In this document: positions 14,292 through 27,340 of the stretch, piece after piece | How positions within the stretch are numbered: the first letter of the stretch is position 1 | Layout: the number at the start of each line of letters is the position of its first letter | Source of the DNA: Serinus canaria | Lineage: Eukaryota > Chordata > Aves > Passeriformes > Fringillidae | Reading direction: 5' to 3' | Length of the DNA: 64,000 nucleotides | Assembly (NCBI RefSeq): GCF_022539315.1 | Contig: NC_066313.1 | Coordinates: 21,675,059 to 21,739,058, forward strand | Made by a program: the position numbers and the translations under genes | Notes under the pieces: generated by a model | Databases searched by the model: none | What the model was told of the DNA's origin: nothing | What the model saw: the letters and a program-made list of their open reading frames with translations, nothing else

Positions 14292-16868
14292 GGCATGTGT
14301 GTGGATAAAAAAACGAAAAAGCTTCCCTGTTCCAAATATACAGTCCCTATTTCAACAGTGCCTAAGCTAAGGTTCTGTAGTGCAATCAACTTTTCAAAGT
14401 GACAGCTCTCTGTGGCCACCCTGAAGCAATTGGACAGATCAACACAAACTTCAGTTTTCTCCCGCTCACATAGGCACACGTGTAAATGAACAACTCCCTA
14501 CTCCATCCTGCAAATACTTGGGAATATATATATGAAGTATTTTTTTCACAGCCCATCTAGAGCTATGGTGGGAAAAGCAGGAATTTTAATGACAGGCATA
14601 TAAGATCTTAGGTACCTTAAAATGAAAACTTAAAATGAAAAGAACATAAAGCTCACTAATTACAAAGGCAAGCAGGTTACTGAATCCCAGTCAGATCATA
14701 CCTCCCCTAGCCTATCTATCTCTTTTAACAAAAAAAACCAAAACCTAAACATCTGCCAGGGCTTGCCACTCATTAAGATATCACTTGAAAAAACACAGCA
14801 AAGACTTTGGGGTATTCACCAGTTTAGAAGTTATAACTTCAATTTGGACAGCCACAAGAGCCTCCATCAAAACCTTGTAATTACAGGAAAGGAGTGTGGG
14901 GAGGCCATAACAGGGAAGGAGGAGCAAGAAAGGGAAATGTATGGAAAATGGAACACATCAGGGCAATGCTGCTACTGCTGCTACACTAATCTCATTGTAA
15001 TTGCTCAGTATATAGAGGAATACTGCATGTTGCTTCATATGGGCTCAAGCTCCCTCTTACTTTTCTGTCTCTTCCCTTGCTCCCAGTCCCTTGTTGAAGA
15101 TGGCAGCCCACCCCAAAATGTAAACAAAAGCAAATACCAACAGATATACCAAATTACAACCAAGAAGCAATGTTCTCAATTTTCATTCTCTTGCAAAGAT
15201 ACTGTATCCTTCCCTCCAGGCAGATGCAATGTTTTATCCACATGCATGGAAACAAGGAAATAACCCAAGAGAAAGAATCTAAATAGCAGCGAAGGGATCC
15301 TGAATATCTACCTCTAAACCAGAAAAATGCCAGGCTGCAAGGACTTTTGCTGTTTATCTTTACCAATGAGCCTATAATGAAAAATAAAGAACACATAATG
15401 GAATCACTAGGCATTGCAAAAGGACAGACCTAAACCCACTGTCCCTGGGTGCAGAGCTACAGTGACGCAAACACATGCCTGAGTGTACATGGGACACAAA
15501 ATGAGTAACACTTGCCAGCTGTTCTCTAAAGCCTACAAACTTCAATTTAGACACAATAATCAGCAGCAATGAGTTTTTTTGCTGTTCAACTGCATGTACT
15601 TCATGGGGTCCTACCTTTTTGCTGAAATGCTGTTCACACTATCTTCCTGCACACCCAATGCAGAAGCACGTTTTAAAAGTCTACCAAAAAGTTTGATGTA
15701 TGGTCTGAATTTGCAGTTACATAATCAGATATTATAAAGAAAGAAATTTACTTTACCCACACAAATATGTGACTACCATAACAGCAAAGCTGTGGCCAGA
15801 GAAATTCTGGGTAAAGCAGTCAGAAACCTGGAATCAACTCCAAATATCCAATACCCAAATGCTTTTACACTGTTCTGGCAATAGAAAAGTGATACATCGA
15901 GGGTGTAAATTAGGGAAAAGGGATTGCTATGAATCATGTATCTACACTACCTCTTGTGGCTCACTATTTAATTACTTAAAATAAACATAAAATCACCAAT
16001 CAAACCCAAAGAAAGACTCAAAGCTACTTAGGACTCTATGAAAAAAACAAGTTCCAAGCCTTGTATAAAGGGAAGCAACTGTCATGCTCCGTAGGACTTT
16101 TTTGAATTGTCTCCCAGCAAGAAGGAGAGACTATGAGACTATGTAATCATATAACCCTTAACACAGGCAAAATCTGCCTGGTAGAGTGAAATAAAATCTT
16201 GAGTCAGTTTTATGAGGAGTAAAAATTTTGGGCAGAAACAGGCTAAATTTTGGGGAACAGTTCTGTGGCATCCTAAATAATGTATATGAAACTATTTTTT
16301 CAGGACTACAGCTTTCTGTAGGACTACATATGCTTTCTCTGTCAGAGAAAATGGACTCAAGTCAACAAAAGGGCACGCAAGTCCTGCCTGCAGAATTTGG
16401 CCCACAGAATACTGGTCCAATCAGTTTTCAGGATAAAACATGGACCTCACTGCTGGCAAGCAAAGTCATGCAGTACATCCTGCCGGAACTGAGCAGCCTT
16501 TTTTAATTATGTTTGACAAACCAAAGCTCATTATGGATGGAGTGAATGGGAAACCACCAATTTTCCAATTTAACTCATTGGGAGAATTTCTTTGAACCGG
16601 AACTTTGTTGCAAGGATCTAGGGAACTGATTGTTCAGAACATACAAAACTGGGAATAAATTCCAGATGTAAAGGACTCCTATGAGTTTCACAGCAGTCCA
16701 AGCTACATCCTGGCATTAGGACAAAAGAAACAGGACACTCCGAAAGACAATTAAGCTTGTTGAAGATATTTGTGAAGAAATAGTTCTGAATCCAATAAAT
16801 GTGATGAGACTTCTTTCACCAATAAATAGGAAGTATAAATTGCTCACAAGTTATTCATATTTAAAAAG

Positions 16869-16888
16869 AAAAAAAAAAAAAAAAAAAA
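16869..16888 (-). repeat. Poly(A) run, poly(U) in the mRNA
   Basis: Twenty consecutive A on the plus strand inside the 3'UTR give a U20 tract in the transcript, a possible binding site for U-rich binding proteins such as ELAV/Hu or TIA1 (inference). No retrocopy body is seen next to it. Confidence 0.8.
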
Positions 16889-19800
16889 GAGGAGCAGCAG
16901 ATACTGCAGATTCAGTCTCTTCCTCTAAGTGGAACAGGTGAAGAGCAAGTCCCTTGAATGGAGTTCAAGCATCTCCCTCTCCTGGGAGGCCCCCTGTCTT
17001 TGGTGCAAACATCCCCAAAGTGGGGGACTCACCTCGGGTTTAACTTTGCAGCAAAGAGCTTTAAAATCCCTTTCTGTCCCAACACAGTAGCAAAGAGTAA
17101 CATTCTCTTAGTACAAGGCTCTCCCTCTCGTGGTGACAGTGTTACCTACTTCAATTGTTGTCTTCCTCAAAAGCTGTACAAAACAGAAAAGAAGTGCAAA
17201 AAGAAGCTGAATATAAATGCTGCCGACCACTGAAACGTGAGACCATTGCTTGCATTACCCCTGGAAGTCTACTTGGTCAATGAGGAGATGGAAAATGAAA
17301 GTAATAATGAAAACCATATACTAGAATAAAGTTAATATTTGGAAAGTCTTCCCTTGATGTTTATATCATTCAAGGAAAGTCACCAATGCAAGAATCTTTA
17401 GACCTGTAGAACTGATATCACCTCCTGTTTTCTCTCTCCTTAGAAAAGCAGAAAATATGCACATATGAAACGAGTTTCTTAAAACATCATACTTCTCAAG
17501 ATGAGTATTTCTTCAGAGAATGAAAAAGAAAGGATACATGTTCAAAAAAAGCAAGATTTCTGGAATCACAAATGACTGACTGTCTTTTATGTAGAAGATA
17601 TGTTAAAATAGTGTTCACCAGCTGATTATTTCGTTAGTTTCACTTTCCTTTAGGCAATTGTATCTGTACACACTGCGTTCTAAAAGTACAATCTCTAGTG
17701 TGGATAAACTACCTGTTTGGTACCATCTTGTTTGTAAAACCACTTCTTAGCCTAAAAATATAAACTGTAAACTGTATAACATGCAAAATGAATTGAGGTG
17801 TTTAAAAAAGCATTAGGAAAAATAAAAGGCAATAAAGAAATTAAATCAAGAAACACATTAAACTAGTATTTATGCTAAATGAATTACTGAACCTTACAAA
17901 GGATTAGCAGGGCAAATGTGGAATGGGTATGCAGCCATTTAAATGATCTGGTATTCTCAGTCAAATGAGAACACTCTACAAAAATACATATGATTCAGCA
18001 TTCAATCACAGGAAAAGGCAAAGAGCATGGTCAAAAAGTGTGGACCACTGAATCAGCACTCTGTTGCAGCAGCTAACTGAAATTAATTTGGGAAATGGCA
18101 CCTGTTTGGCTTAATGGGACAAAGCCCATCCTTCTTGTAATAATCTAGTTCTGTTACTTGTGTAACTAATATTGAGAGAATAGTCTCCTCCTTCCCTTAC
18201 AAATGGGTGTACACAGAGTAAAGGAAAGCCAGACTTAGAAATCACTGCTGGAAGACCATAACTTTTAAACTGCAAGTAGAAAGAAAAAGAATGTGGTAGT
18301 GGCCTCCACGTACGTGCAAATGGCAGATGACAGGAGACTGTTAGGAACACCGACACTTGATAATTCCCATTTCTGAAGTTCTCATTTTAATATCCTAAGC
18401 TGTGGCATAGGTAACTCTTTCCCTCTCTTCTTACACCTAAATAACTTTATTGATTTGCAGTGGCACAGATCTGCTCATTCTCAGTGAAAATGGTTTGTAA
18501 CTGATGTGACCATCTCTCATTTCTTCCAGTCTTCACAGTTAGGAGAAATGAGACAAAATTAATACCTCCTCCACAACCCTCATCCACTTGATTTTGAACG
18601 TTTTCATTTAGGAGTGATATGTTATCCACCAAAGGAATGAATGTCAGCTGAATTAGATGTACCTGATTTAGAAAAGGAAACACAAATTTCCATATTCTTG
18701 TAAGTTTGCACTCTTACTAATTTTGAACCAAGGTTTGCTGCCTGGGCCATCTGTTGCAAGGTGAGAATACAGAAAGGACACCCAAATTCATGAGGCTTGG
18801 GTGTCAATCACCTGTTTCTGGGCTTTTGGATCTAGATGTTGACATATCCCTAGTGACATCTTTTTCAGCAGTTCTGTGGTGAAAACTAAAGTCCAGTGGG
18901 ACTGACCGAAAATTCAAAACCAACAGGAATGTACTATGAAGATGGTAAAGGGAACATTCACCTAGAAGAACTTATGAACTGAAACTAAAACTTTCAGAGG
19001 TTGTTTTCATTTGAAAAAGGGGTGATCAAGTGGATAAATAAGGATCCAATTGGAATATGTTAAAAATCATGGATGGAGGTATTTCTTATCCCTGGCCACA
19101 TTCTGTGTAACTATACAGAGAACAATGTTTCTTCTACCCTACCCTAGTGCAGAGGATAATTTTAGGAAATCTTAAAACTTTAAAAAAAACAGGATTTGGA
19201 AGGAGTGAGAGACCACTTTTGGCATCTTTCTCCAAGGCTAGGAATGGAAGAGGAAAAGTCTGACATATACTTTCAGAAATGAAATAACAGGACATTTTAG
19301 AAGAGAGCTAATAGATATTTGTCTTGATTAATTGTTCTTTTAATATGAAAGGGTTGCAGGGAAGAATCTCTAATTTTTTTGTAGAGCCTAATACTGTTTT
19401 ACCTTTTCTTAAAAAAAAAATTAGTTTTCTACATCTTACTACATGAGATTTAAAAAAAGCCTGGAAAAAAAGAATGCTTGTAAAGACAATAAAGAAGGCA
19501 ATAATATGAAAAAGCACAACAGAGCTGTAATAATTATTGGTAAATGCTTCAAATAGCTGCAGCAGTTGATTGGGTTGTGAATGATACATGTGAAAATTAT
19601 TTTTCTATGATCGTAGGCAGATGCAAAAGTTAAATGATTATACTATGTATATATATTGATATAGAATTGCTATATATATTGTGTACTGTAAGTTCTAGCT
19701 TTCAGAAATACTGTATTGTAGTGTACTGTACTTAACTAAGCAGATCTAAATAGCAACTTGTCATTTTCCACAAAGTCACTAGTACTGTTAACAAAAAACC

Positions 19801-20485
19801 AAAAAGTCTATTTTCTCCAGTAAAAGAAATACATACTGTTACAATCACAGACATTTTGACTATAGAGAGACAAGGTACATTGAACCAAAGGAAAACCCCA
19901 AACCAAAATAAAAACTCTCACCCAAAAATCAACCAGCCAAAACTACTGCATTATAGTCTTATTCAAAAGGGGAAGGGATATGCCACCAATCTAAGAAGAG
20001 TATTTACTCACATTTTCATGACTGAAAATGAAAGAAAAAAGGTATCCCACTAAATCTTTAATTACCCTTTTTGGAACAAGGAAAATCCCCTAGTCAGGCA
20101 AAAGACTTAAAAGAATAAAATGTTGCTGTCAGGGCTAGCATGATACCAAAATAGGCAGCTGTAGTTAAACATATTCATCCCACTAACTAAATGGATGCAA
20201 AATGAGTTCTAGAAATCCTGCAGCTCTCATGGATTACATACTGAATAATCAATTCCAATTACCAACCAATTTCTTCTCCTCCTGAATATCTACTGATCTT
20301 CTAGACACACTAACCATGATCCTGAAATAATTTTGGCAAAGACCAACGGAGAGAACCTTACTTGTTATTTGTTAGTTACTGCACATTTGGAATGGATTAC
20401 TCAATCAATATGTTTTAGAGAACCTGAGGTGGGGAAAGAGCTGTTTGACATGGTGCTTTGGAAACTAGAGACTCCAGACCTGGAG

Positions 20486-20519
20486 TATTTTAGAGCCTAT
20501 CAATATAGGCTCTAAAATA
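20486..20519 (-). other. 15-bp perfect hairpin with 4-nt loop in the 3'UTR
   Basis: The arms TATTTTAGAGCCTAT (20486-20500) and ATAGGCTCTAAAATA (20505-20519) are exact reverse complements separated by CAAT. This is the longest perfect short-loop stem I noticed in the window. It is too short for a miRNA precursor and lacks flanking stem extension. Confidence 0.85.
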
Positions 20520-21095
20520 TATTGTGCTGCTAACTATTTAAAGGCTTCATAATTTTTTACTGTTCTTTTTAAGGGAGCAAACAGGAAGGTTATTTTGCTT
20601 GGATTTTATTCCTTTGTCAGGTAAACATGTTGCAATTCAATGGAAATGAGTGACTGAATTCACCAGTATTGTTCCAGGGCTGTCATCCCCCATGGATGCC
20701 TCTCTCTGCTAGTGAAGCCTGCTGAGACAGACTCTTTTACTTATTTTTTGGCTGAAAAACCACATAAGGCTCTGGGAGGCACACTTCAGACTTCAGCCTT
20801 CCCTTCAGAATGGATATTCACAAAAATATCCGGGACCAAATTTGGGTGTCACATTTTTAATGAGGGCAAACATCTAATTTGGTCAAACATCCATCTAAGA
20901 GCATCTGGTTAACAGACTGCTTTTTATGAATATATATGTGCGCATAAATAGCATATGAGTAGTATACCTGCTTTTCATTAGTCATGTGCCAATGTTCCAC
21001 AGTTAATGCTGTAATCCTTCTTTCATCTAAAGCCTTCCCTGCATCAAAACCATGCATGTCCGCACACTCAATTAAGTAACAGGTAACTGGCACAG

Positions 21096-21120
21096 ACACA
21101 CACACACACACACACACACA
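21096..21120. repeat. (AC)n microsatellite, (GU)n in the mRNA
   Basis: About 12 uninterrupted AC dinucleotides. In the ZBTB20 transcript this is a (GU)12 tract, a class bound by TDP-43 and CELF proteins. Confidence 0.95.
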
Positions 21121-22639
21121 TACAGAGGCAATATAATGTGCTTTTAATCAAAGATCCCATAGGTACCAACAGCCTACGAGACAAATGAAAGAAAAGGACT
21201 AAATGGGAAAAATTAAAAGAAAGTTGGGCAGTTGGGTGAATGTAATCCTGTTTCTTGAATGCGATGATACTCTCTAATCAAGTATATATTCAGCATGAGG
21301 GCGGAACTTCTAGGGGGCTCTATATGGTTTAATGAAGACTATGGCAATATCCAGGTTGCAAAAAGAGAAGCAAAGTAAAATAGAAAAGGTTTCTGTTTAG
21401 CATATAGAACTCAGGAAGGTATCTGTCCATTTTGTAGGAAAAAGATCTAAGAGAGATACCTGCCTGTTTTGTAGGAACAGGACACTGCAGAATCAGACAG
21501 TTGAGCACAAGTACCTAACAGCTTTGCACATTCCTTGAGTGCCACTGTGAACTTGGCAAAAAAATCACCAACAAGTCAACAGTAGGAAGACTGAACACTG
21601 TAGAAGTCTGCAGTTCTGTCTGGAAAATACGTAAAGCAAGCAATGCTTTGTTACACTGGTACCAGATTTTCCAGCAGGAAGGGCTCCAGTGGGGAACTCA
21701 TGAAAGCATATGGGATACTGTAATACCTAAGCCCAATGTGACAGAGAGCATTTATGATGCACAGGGGATGCCTGTGGTGTGGCTGCCTGCCTGCGAAGGA
21801 AATTTCACAGCTCATAGAAGGTTCAAGTGCTATTAAAGTTTGCATGAGGAGTGAAAACAAGAATCCCCCTTTGGGCTGAACTGGGTAGAGGTTCTCACAT
21901 GTGATGGGACATCGGTAGTTCTTTTGTTTGTGTAATGGTACCGCTGCTGCAAAGGATATTTTTAGAATATGCTTTTCTTAAAAAGAATCCCAACTAAACT
22001 ATCCAAAGGGGCTATATTTATCTGCAGTGACATGCATGCAATCCCATAGGTGCCAATACAGGTTGCAGTCATGGAAATTCAGAACAGAATTTGTCCCTTG
22101 AAAGTAGCTTTACACAGGGTTTTCTTTCGTGAATTTCAATGGCATTGAAGAGGCTAGAGTCAAATCACATAGCTGTGCCCCCATATTATTAATTTGACTT
22201 AGGACAAGCATTTACCCTCCAGTGTTTTACAGGAAGCTGATGCCAACCAACCAATCAAAAGGAGATCACTTTGGAAGAGGCACAAACTTGGAGCTGTAAC
22301 TGAAGAAACAGCAGAAAAGCACCATCCAATATGAAGAGACCACTATACCTCACTAACATTCCTTCTTCCGTACCCTTTCAAAGAGAAAAGCATGACATTT
22401 TTTTTAAGAAGGGAACATTTTAGATGAAACACAGATACCAAACATAAACACACTTCATACTGCTCAGATGTATTTCTGTTTTAAAGCAATTGTCTTTGAC
22501 GCTGTAGTGTATTCAAGGCTGTAGTGTGTTTACTTCCCAAGAAAGTGTCTTAGTGTTCTTTGCTTTTTGAAAAATATTTGAGGACAAATGTGTAAATTAC
22601 GGTGTTAAAATACAGTTAACAAAGTATTTAGGAGGCTCC

Positions 22640-23020
22640 ATAGAGGGATCTGGGAAAAAGGGGGTTGAAGGGGAACCTCATCACTCTCTGGAACTACCTG
22701 AAAGGAGATTGTAGCCAAGTGGGGATCAGTCTCTTCTCCCAGATAACAAGTGACAGGATGAGAGGATATGGCCAGAAGTTGTACCAGGGGAAGGTTAGAT
22801 TAGATATTAGGAAAAATTTCTTGACTAAAAGGGAGGCAAAATTGGAACAGGCTGCCCAGGGAAGTGGTGGAATCACTGCCCTGGAAGTGTTAAAAACACC
22901 TGCGGATTTGGCACTTGGGGACATGGTTGAGCAGTGGGCTTAGCAGAGCTGAGTTAATGATTGGACTCGATGATCTCAGAGGCCTTTTCCAACATTAATG
23001 ATTCTGTGGTTCTATGATTG
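22640..23020 (+). mobile_element. CR1 LINE 3' fragment
   Basis: Plus-orientation CR1 3' end. It shows the conserved segments CTACCTGAAAGGAG, AGATTAGATATTAGGAAAAA, GGAACAGGCTGCCCAGGG and TTGGACTCGATGATCTCAGA, and ends in ATTCTGTGGTTCTATGATT. It is 5'-truncated as usual and lies inside the ZBTB20 3'UTR, antisense to the gene. It is diagnostic of a bird/reptile genome. Confidence 0.95.
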
Positions 23021-23648
23021 GTTTGCTTACCTCAGTGCTACTCTCCTTTTCCTATGGGAAACACGAAGAATGTCTTTAGGCATATGTGGCTGTTCACAAA
23101 AATCTCAGTTCACTGACTTTGGGGAAAGTCAACGAACTGGAAGTGGAAACTACGTGTAACACGAAGAGTTGTGTTAGAGCATCAGAGTTCTGCTTATCTT
23201 GAACTAGCCTCTTTTATTTTAAATGCTTTTAATGAACAATTCTAGCGGAAATTGGCATTTAAAAACTATGACTTACTTTTCTCCTGATATGACTTTGCTA
23301 GAATGATGTGTAGAATATATTTGACTTCTTTTTTTTTAAATAAACCTAGAAACTCTTTAGTTGAGTTTAGTTGCAGCATAAATAGTGAATTAAAGCACAT
23401 TATGGGTTCAATTTACTTTTCAATCTTCTTCACAGTACATCAGTAATCTCTGCTTCTCCTGTCTTGGACTCTCTCTTAATGCTTGTGAGTTAAATGCTAC
23501 TGCAGAGGCTAAAACACAAACAGATCAGCAACACTGCTAAATATATAATGAAAAAATATAGATTAATATTTAACTTTACATTTTTTTCATGAGAAACATA
23601 ATTAAAAATTAAAACTATCTAACAGTATCCTATTAGATATACAGTTAG

Positions 23649-23675
23649 ATATCCTTTCTAATACAGAAAGGATAT
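23649..23675 (-). other. 11-bp perfect hairpin in the 3'UTR
   Basis: The arms ATATCCTTTCT (23649-23659) and AGAAAGGATAT (23665-23675) are exact reverse complements around a five-base loop. A nearby GTTAGATAT/TTAGATATA duplication adds alternative pairings. Confidence 0.7.
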
Positions 23676-24831
23676 TTGTCCAGATACTGGCACACCTATA
23701 GAAGGAAATAATTCTTTTGTTCACCAAAATTTCTCGTTTGTGTAGCTCTGCTCTTTCCACCTTAGGTAGTCCTGATCTATAGCAGAGGGGGAGCAGAAAT
23801 AACAACAATGAAAGCAAAATATATTCTCTAATCTCAGAGGCACTAATATAATTGATTAGTTATCAGCACTGGGAATAATTAGATGGATACACACTAATAC
23901 CTAACACATCTTGTTTCTCATTTACATATGTCCTTAGAAAAACAAAGATTCCCCCTTGTGTTGCCTTATAACAATAGGTCTAAGAGAGTTAAGTGTTCCT
24001 CTCTCTCAAACAGGTTGTGTCCCTTGTGTCTCTGTTTTATGCTAGAGAAGGCATAATCCACATTTTTGTTTTGTCAGTTTGAAGAATATGCACATATCTA
24101 AAAATCTCTCCCTATTTCCCAGATAAGTGATCTGTGAAAATATGGGGGCTCCTTTGCTCTGGCTGAAATGAGTTGGATCACTGAGTAGCTTTAAAGGAAA
24201 CTAGCTGAGAGCCTATTACTTCTTGCATGACAAATAAGGTGAACAGCAGCAAGAACACTGACTTGGCATGGCCAGAACCAGCCCCTGCAGACACGTATCC
24301 TGCATCAGGCCACCTCCATACACTTGACTGTCTTACTGGCCATGCTGCAGACACTTTTGGCACATGCCCTTCTGCAAGGCCTTTTTACCTGCATTTGACT
24401 TCTGTGAGCAGGACTGTGGAGTGCTGGGAAAGGTGTTCATTGCATTTACAAACTCAAGATTCCAGACTTAATGTGTTATCTGTAGTATCCCTCTTAAGCC
24501 TTTTTTCAGCAGAATTCTGATTATTTAGTGGTCAGACGAAGACAAAACTTCTGGGAGAAGAGGAGGCTCAAAAACCTCTCAGGGCCAAGTTCTCATGGCT
24601 TTATACCTCCTTCACGAATTTTCACAGCCAGTATAAGAACAAATCAAGGAATGTGAAAAGCAGCTATTTTGCTTCAGGTGGATCAGATACTGCTTCAGTT
24701 AAGGTACGTGCTGACTCTTTACTATCGCATTTATTTCAATGGGTCAGAGGACCTGGATGCTGAATTAAAAGGGTTGATTGTCAAGTCATAGTCCTTCTTG
24801 GCAGAACAACCACTAGGTGCAACTCTGATAT

Positions 24832-25175
24832 TATCATAGAATTATAGAATGGTTTGGGTTGTAAGGGTCTTTAAAGATAATCTAGTTCCAACCCCTCTGC
24901 CATGTGTAGGGGACCTTTCACTAGACCATGCTACTCAGAGCCCCATCCAGCCTGATCTTGAACCCCTACAGCCCACACCTTCTCTAGGCAACCTGTTTCA
25001 GTATCTCACCAGCCTTATCATAAAGAATTTCTTCCTAATATCTAATCTAAACCTACACTCTGTCAGTTTAAGGCCATTCCTCCCAGTCCCATCACTTCAT
25101 GCCTTTGTGAAAGGTCCCTCTCCAGCCTTCTTGTCAGGGTCTCGACGGCCTAACTGGACCCTTCTCTTTTCCAGG
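24832..25175 (-). mobile_element. CR1 LINE 3' fragment, minus orientation
   Basis: Begins TATCATAGAATTATAGAATGG, the reverse complement of the CR1 tail. It continues with CATCCAGCCTGATCTTGAA, CCTAATATCTAATCTAAACC and CCAGTCCCATCACTTC, all CR1 signatures. It is sense to ZBTB20 transcription and opposite to the copy at 22640-23020. Confidence 0.93.
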
Positions 25176-27292
25176 CTCGTGGTATTTTTTCCTTTTGAGC
25201 AGCAAATAATTTTCAGCAGTGAGAGCTGGAGGATTTCCTTAGCATAGGACTGTCAGGAGAGCCATAGATCTATGACATACTGATTATGTTTGAAATGGTT
25301 TGGGTGCTTCTGATTTTGGACTGGACTCAACACCCCTACAAAGAGTATGTCTTATACCTTCTCCCTATGGGACTTGTTTCATTACTAAGGGAGACAGGAG
25401 ATGTCACTAAAGGCAAGAGACTCCTCCTCCATGTCAGTGATAACACCATTAATCAAGTACCTCAAGGTCAACTGAACCCATTCAGTGGGGTTTGCAAGAA
25501 GTGAGGTGCTGATGGTATGTGGGTTATTACTCAGCTCTCCTTTGGATGAAAAAGAAATTCAAAGAAGAAAAACAAGCTCCACTTGGGCTCTTTGATCTTA
25601 GAGCAAAGGGAATTGACTTAGAAAGTCAATTAAAGGCCCCCTGTTACATTACTGGGAACTTGAGCTGTTTTTGAAGGTAACATCATGGGCTAGAAGTAGG
25701 CCTAGTAGAAGCATGATGGATGTTGAGAAAGTGTCCTCAGAGCAGTTCCTACAAAACACCTACACCTATTTCCCTTAAGAAAGACTATCAATATGGGTTT
25801 TCTGAGAGGAGGGACCAGACTGAAATATCATATTACAATTTACAGACTGGTTACTGTGCTGCTAGGTTCCCATTATTTAGGAGTCATTCCTGCCAGTACT
25901 TTGCAAGAGATCACTGTAGGAGAACCTTGCTAATGCACACAGACATGCTCAGAAGCTGTCCTCTCCTTGCTAATCAGCAGACACTGAGCTTGTGGTCCTG
26001 CATTCCTTGTGGATTCAGCTTCCCAGAGAGAGGCAGACCTCAATGGAATAGGCAAGATAAATTATTTTGGTTCTCTTTTTTGTGATTTCATATAATACAA
26101 GAATAAGGGTGTTTTAATGAACAACAAAATAAATTTGAAAGGGAATAATTTCAACAATGTGGTAATTAACCAGAGGAAGTCACTTTCACAGGACATCATG
26201 GAGGCCACCTAAAAATGAATAAGCTAGATCTTTGAAGGACAATGAGAATTATCTACTACAATACATAATTTTTATATGGGATAAAAAAGGTAAAGCCATA
26301 AATTATTATGCCTTTAGGTTATAGGCAAAAACATGTTTTATTTGTATTTATATGTATTTTATATGTAGAGATAGCTAATGAGGATTATATAATAAATCTC
26401 CTCCCTTGGGCTTATTGCTTTGTAATAATCCAACACTGGTCTTTCATCTTCATTCAAATAATCTCTAACTTGCCACATGGCAGAGATGCAGTATTGAGTG
26501 AGATGGACCACAGGGGAGATCTGCTCTAGCCAGTCCTACACTTCCAATTCACTTCACCAGCCTCAGCAGCAGTCTGAGAAGGCACTTCTCGTTCACTCTA
26601 AGGCTTCCTTTATTGCACTTATGCCTTGGAGAGAGGCCTTGACTTGTAAGCTTGAATTTATGTTCTATTTAATGGCCTTTTGCATTACCAAAGCAATATA
26701 AGGAGCTTTAGCAAAAGTGAGAATCAAGCTCAAGGAATGCAGGATATTGCATGCTTCAACAAAAGGATGTGTGCTACAGTCTGCATTTTCTCATCTGTAT
26801 AATTTCATCGGGTGTTTTGACGGAAGCCTTTCAAGCATACTGAGATAGATTCGCTCAAACATTGTCAGCAGCTGTTTCCAGATCATGGTGATTGCTATTC
26901 TTTTTGCAAAGGCATATTGTAGCAATATATGAAGCTTGAATATACCTGTAACATTTAGATATTATAGCTGTTTCCAAGTAAAAAATAAGTATTTCAAAGA
27001 TGGGAGGAAGAACTGCCAAAGAGAATCTAACACTTTAAAAGATAAACAGGACTATGTTTGAGCGTCTAAATTAAGAATGACCTGACAAGCACTTTAAGCT
27101 ACATTTGCAGTCATGCTGCAAGTTGCTCCATGCTTTACAAGATCAAGTCTGGAAGTCCAACAAAATCAGTTTATATTACGGGCAGTCATTTGTGAAGACC
27201 CAGGCCTAAATTCTTTGACAAGTGTTTTAGAATTCAATCTAGTATGCCTTTGCTTTACTTTAAGAACTGTGTTTATTTTTTTTAATTAGCAT

Positions 27293-27340
27293 CATTCATT
27301 CATTCATTCATTCATTCATTCATTCATTCATTCATTCATT
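27293..27340. repeat. (CATT)12 microsatellite
   Basis: Twelve perfect CATT tetranucleotides in the 3'UTR, read as (AAUG)12 in the mRNA. Likely to be length-polymorphic. Confidence 0.97.

Noticed and set aside
19650..19690. TATATATA hairpin
   Set aside because: Simple AT alternation; pairing is expected from composition alone.
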